Source: WLMZ01 sp963732585
GTDB lineage: Bacteria; Actinomycetota; Acidimicrobiia; Acidimicrobiales; Ilumatobacteraceae
DNA: 64,000 bases
Assembly: GCA_963732585.1 (NCBI GenBank)
Contig: CAVSZY010000004.1
Coordinates: 496,001 to 560,000, forward strand
Reading direction: 5' to 3'
The position numbers and the translations under genes were made by a program. Numbering within the stretch: position 1 is the stretch's first letter; every line of letters starts with the position of its first letter. Shown here piece by piece: positions 16,438 to 25,165 of the stretch. The notes under the pieces were generated by a model. That model worked only from the letters and a program-made list of their open reading frames with translations. It was not told where the DNA came from and ran no database searches.

Positions 16438-16738
16438 TCTCTTTCTGGACCGCAGCCTCGGCAGGATCAAGGTTCCCCAACTGCTCCGTGACGCCGGACT
16501 GCGACTTGTCACACTGGCGGAGCACTACGGCATTCCGGCCGACGAGTCGGTTGTCGATGAAGAGTGGCTGGAGCTTGCGGGCACCGCTGGCTGGGCGGTA
16601 TTCATGAAAGATACGCGAATCAGATATAACCCAGCGGAGCGCAGCGCGGTGCTTCGCCACACCGTCCGGTGCTTTTGTCTCACGAGCCAGTCATTGTCGT
16701 CAGCCGAGATGGCCGGCCGCTTTCTCGACAGCGAATGA
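16412..16738 (+). CDS. VapC45-like PIN-domain toxin, C-terminus cut by an IS remnant
   Basis: LPDLFLDRSLGRIKVPQLLR, SVVDEEWLELA and FMKDTRIRYNPAE give the conserved Asp residues of PIN-like VapC45 proteins. GTG 16412 is inferred because conservation starts there and lies inside the antitoxin end. The protein stops at residue 108 in MAGRFLDSE, while family members usually run on for 25-35 residues. The stop codon coincides with the start of a transposase fragment on the other strand, so the tail was probably replaced by the insertion. Confidence 0.65.
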   Translation: MSHPDELPDLFLDRSLGRIKVPQLLRDAGLRLVTLAEHYGIPADESVVDEEWLELAGTAGWAVFMKDTRIRYNPAERSAVLRHTVRCFCLTSQSLSSAEMAGRFLDSE

Positions 16739-16869
16739 CCTCGGCATCCGACAACTTCGGGGCGATCCTAATCTTGGGTCGCCACATCACGAGTTCCGGG
16801 TGGGGTCTTCAACTCATCATCAATCCGCGCGTACAGTGCAGTAGCGAGGGTGTCCATATCGGTGTCCAC
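16734..16869 (-). pseudogene. IS982-like transposase N-terminal remnant, frameshifted
   Basis: On the minus strand a GTG at 16869 has GGAGG 5 bases upstream and begins VDTDMDTLATALYARIDDEL, the start of a common actinobacterial IS982-type transposase. After about 29 residues the frame changes, and WRPKIRIAPKLSDAEVI continues the same protein in the next frame. Similarity ends abruptly at 16734, where the VapC45-like gene resumes. The rest of the transposase is absent. Family assignment is from memory of the motif. Confidence 0.6.
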
Positions 16870-17119
16870 GAGGACCTCCAAGGTTCAACGTCGGGTTAGC
16901 AACGTCGATCATGGACACCCCGCACATCTCACACGCGGATACTCACCCCTTGGAATAAGTCATCTAGTAGCGGGCACCGTGATTACTATCGATGACCGGC
17001 AGCCAAACGGCATAATGCGCAAGCCGTTCGGCGACTACGGTCAGCCAACCGTGGTTGAGGTCTTGCCAACCCTCGTTGCAAAGGATCCGCCTGACTGACC
17101 AGAATCCGAAATCACCGAG
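16870..17119. other. Non-coding remainder of the accessory patch
   Basis: No supported gene is seen on either strand in these 250 bases. Part of it may be the left end of the insertion element upstream of the transposase start, but no terminal inverted repeat could be recognised. Confidence 0.4.
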
Positions 17120-18061
17120 CTAATCGACTGGTGCTGCCAGGTTCAGATCGAAGATGGCATCGTCCAGAGTGAGCCAGGCTTCGTCGATGATCGTGGTCAC
17201 TGTGGAGCTGTCGAACATCGCCGTGCTGTGCTCGATTGCGACTTCCCGCAGCACATAGCTCTCGGGATCGAAGCGCCATGTGCCGGAAAACCGCTGATCG
17301 TCGGTCGACAGTTCGACATGCACGGCAATCACCGCACGGCCGCGTTGATCGGTGCCCGCTGATTCATCCAGCACCGCCGCTGGCAGCGCGGCCAGGGTGG
17401 CGAACACCTGCTCACGGATGGCCGTCGAACCGTTCGGGTCGAGGTGCTCTGTGGTCATGTCGGTGAGCAGGGTCTCGATCACGTCCTGCCCGGTGGGATC
17501 ATTGGCGGACAGCGGCCGATCCACAGCACTCACTACGCCCCGATCGCAGCCTCGATCGCCGGCTGGCTCCGGAAGGCTGCCAGCGAAATCAGCGATCGCC
17601 GTGCCATCCGCTTCGTAACCCGTGATCGTCGTGGTGAAGTCGTAGCTGCTGGTGCCCTCCACGATGTGCGTGCGGTCCCGCCCGGATTCAGCGTGCACCC
17701 ATCGTTCGACGGCGACATCCACCCGTTGGCTCGACGGATCGCCGAGCACCGTGGCCCCAGCACACAGCAACGTAAAATCGGAGTCGACCAGTGTCGAGCT
17801 GTAATGCACACGCGATGCGGCATCACCGGGAGCGGCATTGGCAACCCGAGCGCCGCCGAGCACGTCGCCGAGCGACAGCGAGCCAGAGTCGCCACGTGTC
17901 ATCGGCCCGATCACCAGCGCCGCGGCGGCGCAGGTACTGATGGCCGCCAGTGCGGCACCGTGGCGGCGATAACTTGGCCGAGCGGTAATCGGCGGTGGGG
18001 TCCCTGGATCGATGCCGTCAAGCGGCGCGAGCAAGTGCTCTAGTTCGAGATCGGTGTTCAT
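17120..18061 (-). CDS. Membrane-anchored partner of ECF sigma factor (CU044_5270-like)
   Basis: A 313-residue protein with a short cytoplasmic N-terminus (MNTDLELEHLLAPLD), one membrane segment near residues 35-52, and an extracytoplasmic beta-rich domain. This is the layout of the CU044_5270 family encoded just after ECF sigma genes in actinobacteria. An anti-sigma role is inferred from context; no zinc anti-sigma motif is seen. Its ATG overlaps the sigma-factor stop (ATGA), so the two are co-translated. Confidence 0.65.
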   Translation of the reverse strand: MNTDLELEHLLAPLDGIDPGTPPPITARPSYRRHGAALAAISTCAAAALVIGPMTRGDSGSLSLGDVLGGARVANAAPGDAASRVHYSSTLVDSDFTLLCAGATVLGDPSSQRVDVAVERWVHAESGRDRTHIVEGTSSYDFTTTITGYEADGTAIADFAGSLPEPAGDRGCDRGVVSAVDRPLSANDPTGQDVIETLLTDMTTEHLDPNGSTAIREQVFATLAALPAAVLDESAGTDQRGRAVIAVHVELSTDDQRFSGTWRFDPESYVLREVAIEHSTAMFDSSTVTTIIDEAWLTLDDAIFDLNLAAPVD

Positions 18062-18552
18062 CGTTCAGCTCCTTGAAATGCGTCGGATAACTCGGTACGG
18101 AGCCGGTTGCGGGCGGCGACCAACTGCGAGGAAACGGCACCTTCGCTGATGCGCATCGCTTGCGCACACTCCCGTTCGGTGAGCGACCCGAGGTATCGCA
18201 GCGCAATCGCTGTACGCATGCGCTCAGGAAGGCGGCTGACCGCATCCCATACCGCTGCCGCCTGCTCGGTGGAAGGCACCCCATCGCTCAGCGCCGGCAT
18301 CGCCCTCACCAATTCATCGCCACGCTGCGACCGTCGGGCTCGACGACGAACGTCGTTCAAGGCCACACGGAAGACCCAACCGCTCGGGTTGTCCATCTTG
18401 CGCACCCGCGCAAAACGCTCGAAGGCGCGGGTAAACGCAGTTGCCGCAGCGTCTCGGGCCGTATCCGGATCGCCGATGGCAACGATCAAGGCACGCACCA
18501 CACGCGGGTGCGCTACCCGATACCAGTCAGCGAAGGCCGTTTCCGTCTCCAT
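18058..18552 (-). CDS. ECF RNA polymerase sigma factor
   Basis: A 164-residue sigma-70 family member with region 2 (FADWYRVAHPRVVRALIV ... NPSGWVFRVALNDVRR) and region 4 (LPERMRTAIALRYLGSLTE ... MRISEGAVSSQLVAAR). ATG 18552 is chosen because the conserved region starts there; the open frame upstream lacks sigma similarity and would overlap the divergent hydrolase. It is coupled to the membrane partner by an ATGA overlap. Confidence 0.9.
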   Translation of the reverse strand: METETAFADWYRVAHPRVVRALIVAIGDPDTARDAAATAFTRAFERFARVRKMDNPSGWVFRVALNDVRRRARRSQRGDELVRAMPALSDGVPSTEQAAAVWDAVSRLPERMRTAIALRYLGSLTERECAQAMRISEGAVSSQLVAARNRLRTELSDAFQGAER

Positions 18553-18626
18553 GACACTACAAAGCCACGAGCACGCCAATTCCCTTGGCTCTTCGACGAA
18601 GTGCGTCGGTGGGTTACCCTCGGGCG

Positions 18627-19574
18627 ATGAGCTACGACGAGTTCTCCCTGTTCCACGAGAACGCCGCCGAGTTCGGATTGCCGTTCGATCGCCCGCCCGT
18701 CGTTCGGCGTGACTTCGTCGAGGTCGCCCCCGGCCGCCGCTTGAGCGCACTCGTGTGGGGCGAGGCGCCGCCCGAAGTCGTCCTGCTACATGGCGGGGCG
18801 CAGAATGCGCACACCTGGGACACCGTTGCCTTGGCGCTCAATCGACCCTTGCTGGCCATCGACCTTGTCGGCCACGGGCACTCCGATCCAGCGTCGGATG
18901 CTGTCGGCCTCGCGCTGCACAACAATGCCGCCGACGTCGCCGAGGTGATTCGCCAACTGGCACCGCAGGCCCTGGCCGTGGTCGGCATGTCGCTCGGCGG
19001 TTTGACGACCCTGGTCATCGCTGACATCGCTCCCGAGCTCGTCCGCAAGATCGTGCTGGTCGACGTCACCCCCGGCGTGAACAGCACCAAGGCGGCGGCG
19101 ATCAGCGCCTTTGTCCAAGGCCCGGCTGGGTTCGAGAACTTCGACGAACTGCTCGCTCGCACCATCGAACACAACCCAACACGCACGGTTGCCTCACTGC
19201 GTCGCGGCGTCTTGCATAACGCCCTGCAGCTCGAAGATGGCACCTGGGTGTGGCGCTACGCCCGCGGCCGCGGCCTGATCGCCACGAGCAACAGCTCCAG
19301 CAACGACGGCAACATCGAGGCCGAGGCGGGCGCAGATCGCCCCCCGGAGGTCGACTTTGCCTCGCTGTGGGACATCGTCTCCACGGTCACCGTGCCGCTG
19401 ATGTTGGCCCGCGGCATGCGTCCGCAATCCGTTGTCGACGATGCCGACGAAACCGAGCTGTTGCGCCGCTGCCCCCACGCCCGAATCGAACATTTCGCCG
19501 AGGCCGGACACAGTCTGCAAGGCGACATGCCGGTCGAATTTGCCGCCGTGCTCGACGACTTCCTCAACTCGTAG
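18627..19574 (+). CDS. Alpha/beta hydrolase
   Basis: A 315-residue alpha/beta-hydrolase fold enzyme. LLHGGAQNAHTW gives the oxyanion loop, VVGMSLGGLTT holds the nucleophile Ser in GMSLG, and EAGHSLQGDMP near the C-terminus holds the catalytic His. The acidic residue is probably in the region before VDDADE. The substrate is unknown. ATG 18627 is used; an upstream in-frame ATG at 18585 lacks conservation. Its 3' end overlaps the convergent carotenoid oxygenase gene by 11 bases. Confidence 0.85.
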   Translation: MSYDEFSLFHENAAEFGLPFDRPPVVRRDFVEVAPGRRLSALVWGEAPPEVVLLHGGAQNAHTWDTVALALNRPLLAIDLVGHGHSDPASDAVGLALHNNAADVAEVIRQLAPQALAVVGMSLGGLTTLVIADIAPELVRKIVLVDVTPGVNSTKAAAISAFVQGPAGFENFDELLARTIEHNPTRTVASLRRGVLHNALQLEDGTWVWRYARGRGLIATSNSSSNDGNIEAEAGADRPPEVDFASLWDIVSTVTVPLMLARGMRPQSVVDDADETELLRRCPHARIEHFAEAGHSLQGDMPVEFAAVLDDFLNS

Positions 19575-20934
19575 CGTCAGCCAACCAGTTGCCGTGAAAC
19601 CCGAACGGCACCCGGGCAGGGAGCAGCACCCTGGCCACCGGCTCGCCGGTGAAGTCGCCGGCATCGAGGATCACCAGCTCGCCGCGGTCCTCATTGGCGT
19701 CGTGGATCACCGACATCACCCACCCGTCGTCCTCAGCAGAGGTCTCATGACGGGGGATGAACACCGCCTCCATCGTCATGCGGCCCGGGCCATAGTCGTG
19801 AATATCGGTGGTGCCACGTTGGAAGTCGTGGCGCAGCAGCGGGCCGTGATCCCAGACACTGTCGATGTTCACTGCGTAGCCAAAGCGATGCCGACGGCCG
19901 ACCAAACGCTCATCGACACGCGGGAACTCCTGAGGCCGATCATCGAGACGCTCCTGCGTCACCTTTCCGGCGGCGGGATCGACGGTCCAGCGTTCCAGCA
20001 CGGGATCACCCTCGTTCGGGCCAAGGACCTCGGTGGCGAACATCCGCGGGTGGCGGACGACGTCGATGACGATCCGCCCGTCGGCTAAGTCGTAGGCATT
20101 CAGCGGATGAAAGACGTAGCAGGGCTCGATGTCGATGAAGCTCGCCGGCCCGACCCCGGCTTTGTCGAGCACCACCAACCTGGCGCCGTTGTCGGGATGC
20201 CAGCGATACGGCAAGCGCGCCCCGGACATCGCTGCCTCGAGATCGAAGATGCACGGCAGGTCGAACAACACGGCACGGCTCTCGGTGATCGAGAGATCGT
20301 GCATCATCGGGCTTCCAGCGGCGGGCAAGGGGATATCCCGGACCGTTTTCACCAGGCCGTCGGTGCCGACCACCAGATACTGCACCGAGTTACCCCATGT
20401 CCATGAATAGGCAGCGACGTGCAACTCGCCGGACGCCGGATCTCGTTTCGGGTGGGCGCTGAACGACAGCGGCAGGGTGCCAGCAAAGTCGGTGCAGCCG
20501 ACCGTGTTCAGTTCGTCGTCGAGTTCCACGGGCATGCCACCGGCCTCGACGATGGCCAGCGTTCGTCCGGCGTGGCCGATCACGTTGGTGTTGGCGGCGA
20601 ACACTGGACGATCGGGTGGAAAAGGGTGCGGCTTGGCGATCTCGCCCAGTTTGGCGCTGACCTCAGGTGAGCGAATCCAACGATTGCGATACCACTCGGC
20701 CTTGCCTTCGCGCAGGCGGATCCCGTGGACCATGCCATCGCCGGTGAACCAGTGATAAGTGCCCGGGTCGACGTCGCCGATCGGGTTGGGACCGTTGCGC
20801 AGATAGCGGCCGCTGAGCTCGACCGGTATCGCCCCGATCACGGTCAGGTCGACGGCGGTCAACTCCTCGGTCACCGGGGCCAGATTGTGTTGCAAGAACA
20901 TGTTTGGCCTGGCAGTGGAATCGGTGGCGGACAT
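19564..20934 (-). CDS. Carotenoid oxygenase (RPE65 family)
   Basis: A 456-residue iron(II) dioxygenase of the carotenoid/stilbene cleavage family. The four iron His lie in FSAHPKRDP, PMMHDLSIT, YVFHPLNAY and FGFHGNW, and the N-terminal YLRNGPNP motif is typical. It may cleave carotenoids to apocarotenals; the bond cleaved cannot be read from sequence. ATG 20934 has AGGAGG 4 bases upstream, a strong site that settles the start. No carotenoid synthesis genes are in the window. Confidence 0.93.
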   Translation of the reverse strand: MSATDSTARPNMFLQHNLAPVTEELTAVDLTVIGAIPVELSGRYLRNGPNPIGDVDPGTYHWFTGDGMVHGIRLREGKAEWYRNRWIRSPEVSAKLGEIAKPHPFPPDRPVFAANTNVIGHAGRTLAIVEAGGMPVELDDELNTVGCTDFAGTLPLSFSAHPKRDPASGELHVAAYSWTWGNSVQYLVVGTDGLVKTVRDIPLPAAGSPMMHDLSITESRAVLFDLPCIFDLEAAMSGARLPYRWHPDNGARLVVLDKAGVGPASFIDIEPCYVFHPLNAYDLADGRIVIDVVRHPRMFATEVLGPNEGDPVLERWTVDPAAGKVTQERLDDRPQEFPRVDERLVGRRHRFGYAVNIDSVWDHGPLLRHDFQRGTTDIHDYGPGRMTMEAVFIPRHETSAEDDGWVMSVIHDANEDRGELVILDAGDFTGEPVARVLLPARVPFGFHGNWLADATS

Positions 20935-21070
20935 GGTGCCTCCTGTGCTCAACATGGCTCCAACCCGCACTGTAGACGCGACGGTCGAGGTCGATGCGCA
21001 GAGTTCTTGGCCCGGCGCAGCGACCTGGCAACATGAGCGCCAGATAAACACTTCTCAAGGAGCACGACAC

Positions 21071-21988
21071 ATGGGCGCACTCGACGGCCGCGTTGCCATC
21101 ATCACCGGAGCAGGACGAGGGATCGGGCGCGAGCATGCCTTGCTTTTCGCCGCCGAAGGCGCCAAGGTCGTCGTCAACGACCTCGGTGGGAGCGCCGATG
21201 GCACAGGCACCGACGACAGCCCAGCCGAGCAGGTGGTCGCCGAGATCCGCGCCGCTGGCGGCGAAGCGATCGCCAACCACGACGACATCGCCGACGCCGA
21301 CGGCGCGCAGCAACTCGTGCAAAGCGCCATCGACACCTTCGGGACCGTGCACGTGCTGGTCAACAACGCGGGCATCTTGCGTGACCGAATGATCTTCAGC
21401 ATGAACGACACCGAATGGGACGCGGTGATTCGCGTGCACCTGCGCGGCCACTTCATGCCAACGCGGGCTGCGGCGCAGTACTGGCGCGAGATGGCCAAGG
21501 CTGGCACCCCGGTCGCCGCTTCGGTGATCAACACCACCTCAACCTCCGGCCTGTTGAGCAATCCGGGCCAAACCAACTACGGTGCCGCCAAGTCGGGCAT
21601 CGCCACGTTCACCGAGATCTGCCAGAAAGAACTGGTGCGCTACGGAGTTCGCTGCAACGCCATTGCCCCGGCGGCGCGCACCCGCCTGACGGCGACCATC
21701 CCCGGCTCGGAAGAGGTCAACGCCAAGCGCGCCGCCGAAGCCGCCGAGGTCGGCTTCGACAAGATGGCACCGGAAAACATCTCGCCGATGGTCGCCTATC
21801 TGGCCACCGAGAGCTGCCCGATCGCTGGCAAAGTGTTCTTCGTCTTCGGCGGCACGGTGCAGCTCTTTCAACCGTGGACGATCATCGACACCGTACGCGT
21901 CGATCACAAATGGTCGATCGATGAACTGGCTGCGGCTGCGGGCAAATGGGGCGACGTGCATTTCGACCAGTCGCTCAAGCTCGACTGA
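21071..21988 (+). CDS. Short-chain dehydrogenase/reductase
   Basis: A 305-residue NAD(P)-binding Rossmann enzyme. TGAGRGIG near the start is the cofactor motif, NNAG follows, and NYGAAK carries the YxxxK catalytic pair with Ser upstream in TTSTSG. The length and the long C-terminus resemble the hydroxyacyl-CoA/17-beta-HSD4-like group, suggesting a role in beta-oxidation or steroid metabolism (inference). AAGGAG lies 8 bases before the ATG. It shares the TGATG junction with a second SDR gene. Confidence 0.88.
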   Translation: MGALDGRVAIITGAGRGIGREHALLFAAEGAKVVVNDLGGSADGTGTDDSPAEQVVAEIRAAGGEAIANHDDIADADGAQQLVQSAIDTFGTVHVLVNNAGILRDRMIFSMNDTEWDAVIRVHLRGHFMPTRAAAQYWREMAKAGTPVAASVINTTSTSGLLSNPGQTNYGAAKSGIATFTEICQKELVRYGVRCNAIAPAARTRLTATIPGSEEVNAKRAAEAAEVGFDKMAPENISPMVAYLATESCPIAGKVFFVFGGTVQLFQPWTIIDTVRVDHKWSIDELAAAAGKWGDVHFDQSLKLD

Positions 21989-22830
21989 TGAACCCGGTCG
22001 AGGCCGTCGAGTCCGTCGAGGCCGTCGAGGCCGTCGACCTTGTCGGGCGGACGGCAATCGTCACCGGTGGCGGTCACGGAATCGGCCGCGCCTTCGCCGA
22101 GGCGCTCGCCGCCCGCGGCGCCAGGGTGGTCGTCGCCGATCTCCATGCCGAGCGTGCCGAACGCATCGCCCAGCGGGTCGGCGGCATCAGCGTGGTTTGC
22201 GACGTCGGCTCACCTGACGCTGTGCAACAGCTTGTCGATCGTGCCGTCGAGGCCTTCGGACCGGTGGCGGTGGCCGTCTCCAATGCGGGAATCGCCGACA
22301 AAGGTGCCAATCTCAACAGCCCGGTCGAGCAGATTCGCGCCGTCGTCGACGTCAACTTGCTCTCCCATGTGTGGATGGCTCAAGCCGTGCTGCCGGCGAT
22401 GATCGCCGCGGGTCAGGGCGTGCTGATTCAAACCCTTTCCTCGGCGGCGCTGATCACCGGTCCGTCGCCGATGGGTTACACGCTCACCAAACACGGGGCG
22501 CTCGGGTTTGCCGAGTGGGTGGCATTGCACTACGCGCACCTCGGTATCCGCGTTGTCGCCCTCTGTCCAAACGCGGTGAACACCGGGTTGCTGGGCCGCA
22601 ACGAAGATGTGGAAACCGACGTCACCAGCGATTTGCCGCTGCCGCTCGGCGACATCATCGAACCGGAACTGTGCGCGTCGATGTCGCTGGCCGCGATGGA
22701 TGCCGGGCAGTTCTTAGTGCTGCCACACCCACGGGTTGGCGACTCGTTCAAACGCAAAGCCGACGACTATGACGGCTGGTTGGCCCACACCAACACCCGC
22801 CTGCGTAAGATGCGCGGCGAACTCAGCTGA
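21988..22830 (+). CDS. Short-chain dehydrogenase/reductase with VEA-repeat leader
   Basis: A 280-residue SDR with TGGGHGIG, SNAG in place of NNAG, and GYTLTKHG as the YxxxK motif. Its first 16 residues are an unusual tandem VEAVESVEAVEAV encoded by 9-base GTCGAGGCC repeats, which are not part of the SDR fold. The start is fixed by the TGATG junction with the preceding SDR gene, so the two form one transcription unit. The substrate is unknown. Confidence 0.86.
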   Translation: MNPVEAVESVEAVEAVDLVGRTAIVTGGGHGIGRAFAEALAARGARVVVADLHAERAERIAQRVGGISVVCDVGSPDAVQQLVDRAVEAFGPVAVAVSNAGIADKGANLNSPVEQIRAVVDVNLLSHVWMAQAVLPAMIAAGQGVLIQTLSSAALITGPSPMGYTLTKHGALGFAEWVALHYAHLGIRVVALCPNAVNTGLLGRNEDVETDVTSDLPLPLGDIIEPELCASMSLAAMDAGQFLVLPHPRVGDSFKRKADDYDGWLAHTNTRLRKMRGELS

Positions 22831-22856
22831 CGGCACGCCAGGCGCGCAGCGCAACG

Positions 22857-25127
22857 TCAACGAACATTGATCGCCGACGGCGCTTCGATGTCGAGAATGG
22901 CCTGATGTGTCAGTTCCAGCGATTTCGCTGGCGACCAGAGGAACCCTTGTCCCGAGTCGCAGCCGAGGGTGCGCAGCTCGTCGAGCTGATCCGTGTCCTC
23001 GATGCCTTCGGCGACGGAATGCATGTTCAAGCTGCGAGCCAACCCGAGGATCGCGTTGAGGAACGCATTTCGCTCCGTCGCTGGCAATGCATCGCCGCTG
23101 ACGAAGGAGCGATCGATCTTGAGGATGTGCGCGGGCAATTGCTGGAGGTAGTTGATCGAGGTGTAGCCCGTCCCGAAATCGTCGATCGCGATCTTCACGC
23201 CGAGCGCGCTGACGTCGTGGAGGCGTTGCACGGCGAGGGGATTGTCGAGCAACGACCCCTCGGTTACCTCCAACACGAGGTACTCCGCAGCCAGCCCTGA
23301 AACTTGCAATGCGTCGCTGACCGTCTTGGTAAACGATTGGTCGTGCAGCTGAAAAGGCGAGACATTGACATGCATCAGCAACGGACGGCCATCGCGAGAT
23401 TCGGAAAGTTGAACAGCTGCCTGGCAGGCGGCGAAGATCACCCAACGACCGATGGCCACGATCATCCCGCTGCTCTCGGCGATCGGGATGAACTGATCTG
23501 GCAGGACCATGCCCCGCTTCGGATGATGCCAGCGCAACAGTGCCTCGACACCCTCGACGGCGCCGGTTTCCAAATCGACGGTCGGTTGGAAGTTCAGGGT
23601 CAGCTGATCGGCACCGATGGCCAAGGCGAGGTCATGTTGCAGCTCAAGTTGGTCGGCAGTGATCTCTTGCAGCCGATCGTGATACAGCTCGGCGCAGCCT
23701 TTACCGGCACGCTTGGCCGAGTACATCGCCAGATCCGCATTGCGCAACAATTCCTCTGTTGTCGCTCCCGGTGTTGCGGTGGCGATGCCGATGCTCATCG
23801 ATGGGAACAGCACCCGGCCAGCGACTTCCACCTGATAGCCAACGACACTGAGCAGGCGCTCAGCAAGAGCGACTCCCTTGTCGGCGTCAGCGCCTTCGAG
23901 CAAGATGGCGAACTCGTCGCCACCGAGTCGGGCAAGGGTGTCCGAGGTGCGAATACAGCCCGCCAGTCGTTTGCAGATGACGCTCAGCAGTTCGTCACCG
24001 ATGCTGTGACCGAGCGAGTCGTTGACGGTCTTAAAGCCATCAAGATCGCAGAACAACAGCGTCACAGGACTCGCCGTGCGCTCCGCCATCGACAGCGCGT
24101 GATCCAAACGATCGCGCAGCAGTGAGCGGTTGGCGACGCCGGTCAGCGAGTCGTGGAAGGCTTGATGCGTCAGCTGAACTTCGAGTTCCTTACGGCGCGA
24201 CACATCACGCCAGACCCACACTCGTTCACCGGGTGAGCCCTCCAACGGCGTGCCGACCGCCTCGAGCCACATTGAGGCACCGTCGGCGTGCTGATGTGCG
24301 ATCTCGATTGTCTGGTGATCGCCGCTAGCGCGCAGCAGATCATCGGCTGCCTTCCACGCCTCACGGATCGACTCGGGCATCGCCTCAGGACTCAGTTTCT
24401 GGCCCTGCGCCCCGATGGCTGCCAGCCAGCCACCCTGGGAGCTGACGATGGTCAGCCCATCATGGTCGGCGACGGTGACGACGTCACGGGAGCTTTCGAC
24501 CAGCGCTTGGAAGCGTTGATCGAGGGCCGCACGACGACGACGGTCACGCAGCGCCGCCCCGCCGAGCAGCAACACGGATAAACAGGCCGCTGAAACCGCG
24601 GTGGCGATCCAGGTTAAGCGGCGGGCGGTCCATTCGTCCGTCTCTGCGCGTCCGCGATACTCAAGGCTCAAACCGCTCATACGCTCGATCACTTCGTCGA
24701 AGTGCGGGTCGATGCGTGTTTCGTCGATCTCCTCGGCCAGTTCCTGGTCGCCCTCAACCAGCGCCGCAACGAATGCGGTGACGTCATCAACGTATTGCGC
24801 TACAGCCACCTCGATGGTCGGATCGACATCGCTGAAGTTTCCTCTGCGCAAATCGAGCTCCATGCTGTCGATAACCGTCTCGATCTGCGGCAGCACCTCA
24901 TCCGCGGGCTCTTCGGCGGCGATACGCCACTCAAGGCCGTCGAGCGTGCGCAGCTTGACGATCAATTCCAGCGCAGCCTCCGATGAGGCCCGACCTTGCG
25001 TCGCTCGCCGCTGCAGGGTGGTGACCACCAGAGCGAGCGTGACGCATGCAAGGCAGATGACCGCGAAGGAAAAGCCGCGAGTCAAGAACCACCGGGAACG
25101 TGGGGAGACGGTCAGGGCTGAAGGCAT
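22857..25127 (-). CDS. Bifunctional GGDEF/EAL protein with PAS-like domain
   Basis: A 756-residue c-di-GMP enzyme. Two membrane segments (about 18-36 and 172-190) flank a periplasmic helical sensor. A PAS-like domain (about 200-315) precedes GGDEF (intact, 402-406, with DLDGFK). The EAL domain has EALLRW at 528, IDDFGTGYTS and AEGIED, so both synthesis and breakdown of c-di-GMP look possible; one half usually controls the other. It differs from the EIL-bearing paralogue near the left end of the window. The ATG at 25127 has an AGGGCG close by. Confidence 0.93.
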   Translation of the reverse strand: MPSALTVSPRSRWFLTRGFSFAVICLACVTLALVVTTLQRRATQGRASSEAALELIVKLRTLDGLEWRIAAEEPADEVLPQIETVIDSMELDLRRGNFSDVDPTIEVAVAQYVDDVTAFVAALVEGDQELAEEIDETRIDPHFDEVIERMSGLSLEYRGRAETDEWTARRLTWIATAVSAACLSVLLLGGAALRDRRRRAALDQRFQALVESSRDVVTVADHDGLTIVSSQGGWLAAIGAQGQKLSPEAMPESIREAWKAADDLLRASGDHQTIEIAHQHADGASMWLEAVGTPLEGSPGERVWVWRDVSRRKELEVQLTHQAFHDSLTGVANRSLLRDRLDHALSMAERTASPVTLLFCDLDGFKTVNDSLGHSIGDELLSVICKRLAGCIRTSDTLARLGGDEFAILLEGADADKGVALAERLLSVVGYQVEVAGRVLFPSMSIGIATATPGATTEELLRNADLAMYSAKRAGKGCAELYHDRLQEITADQLELQHDLALAIGADQLTLNFQPTVDLETGAVEGVEALLRWHHPKRGMVLPDQFIPIAESSGMIVAIGRWVIFAACQAAVQLSESRDGRPLLMHVNVSPFQLHDQSFTKTVSDALQVSGLAAEYLVLEVTEGSLLDNPLAVQRLHDVSALGVKIAIDDFGTGYTSINYLQQLPAHILKIDRSFVSGDALPATERNAFLNAILGLARSLNMHSVAEGIEDTDQLDELRTLGCDSGQGFLWSPAKSLELTHQAILDIEAPSAINVR

Positions 25128-25165
25128 CGCCCTGGATATCGGCAGCTAAGCCGTTGATCTAAAGT

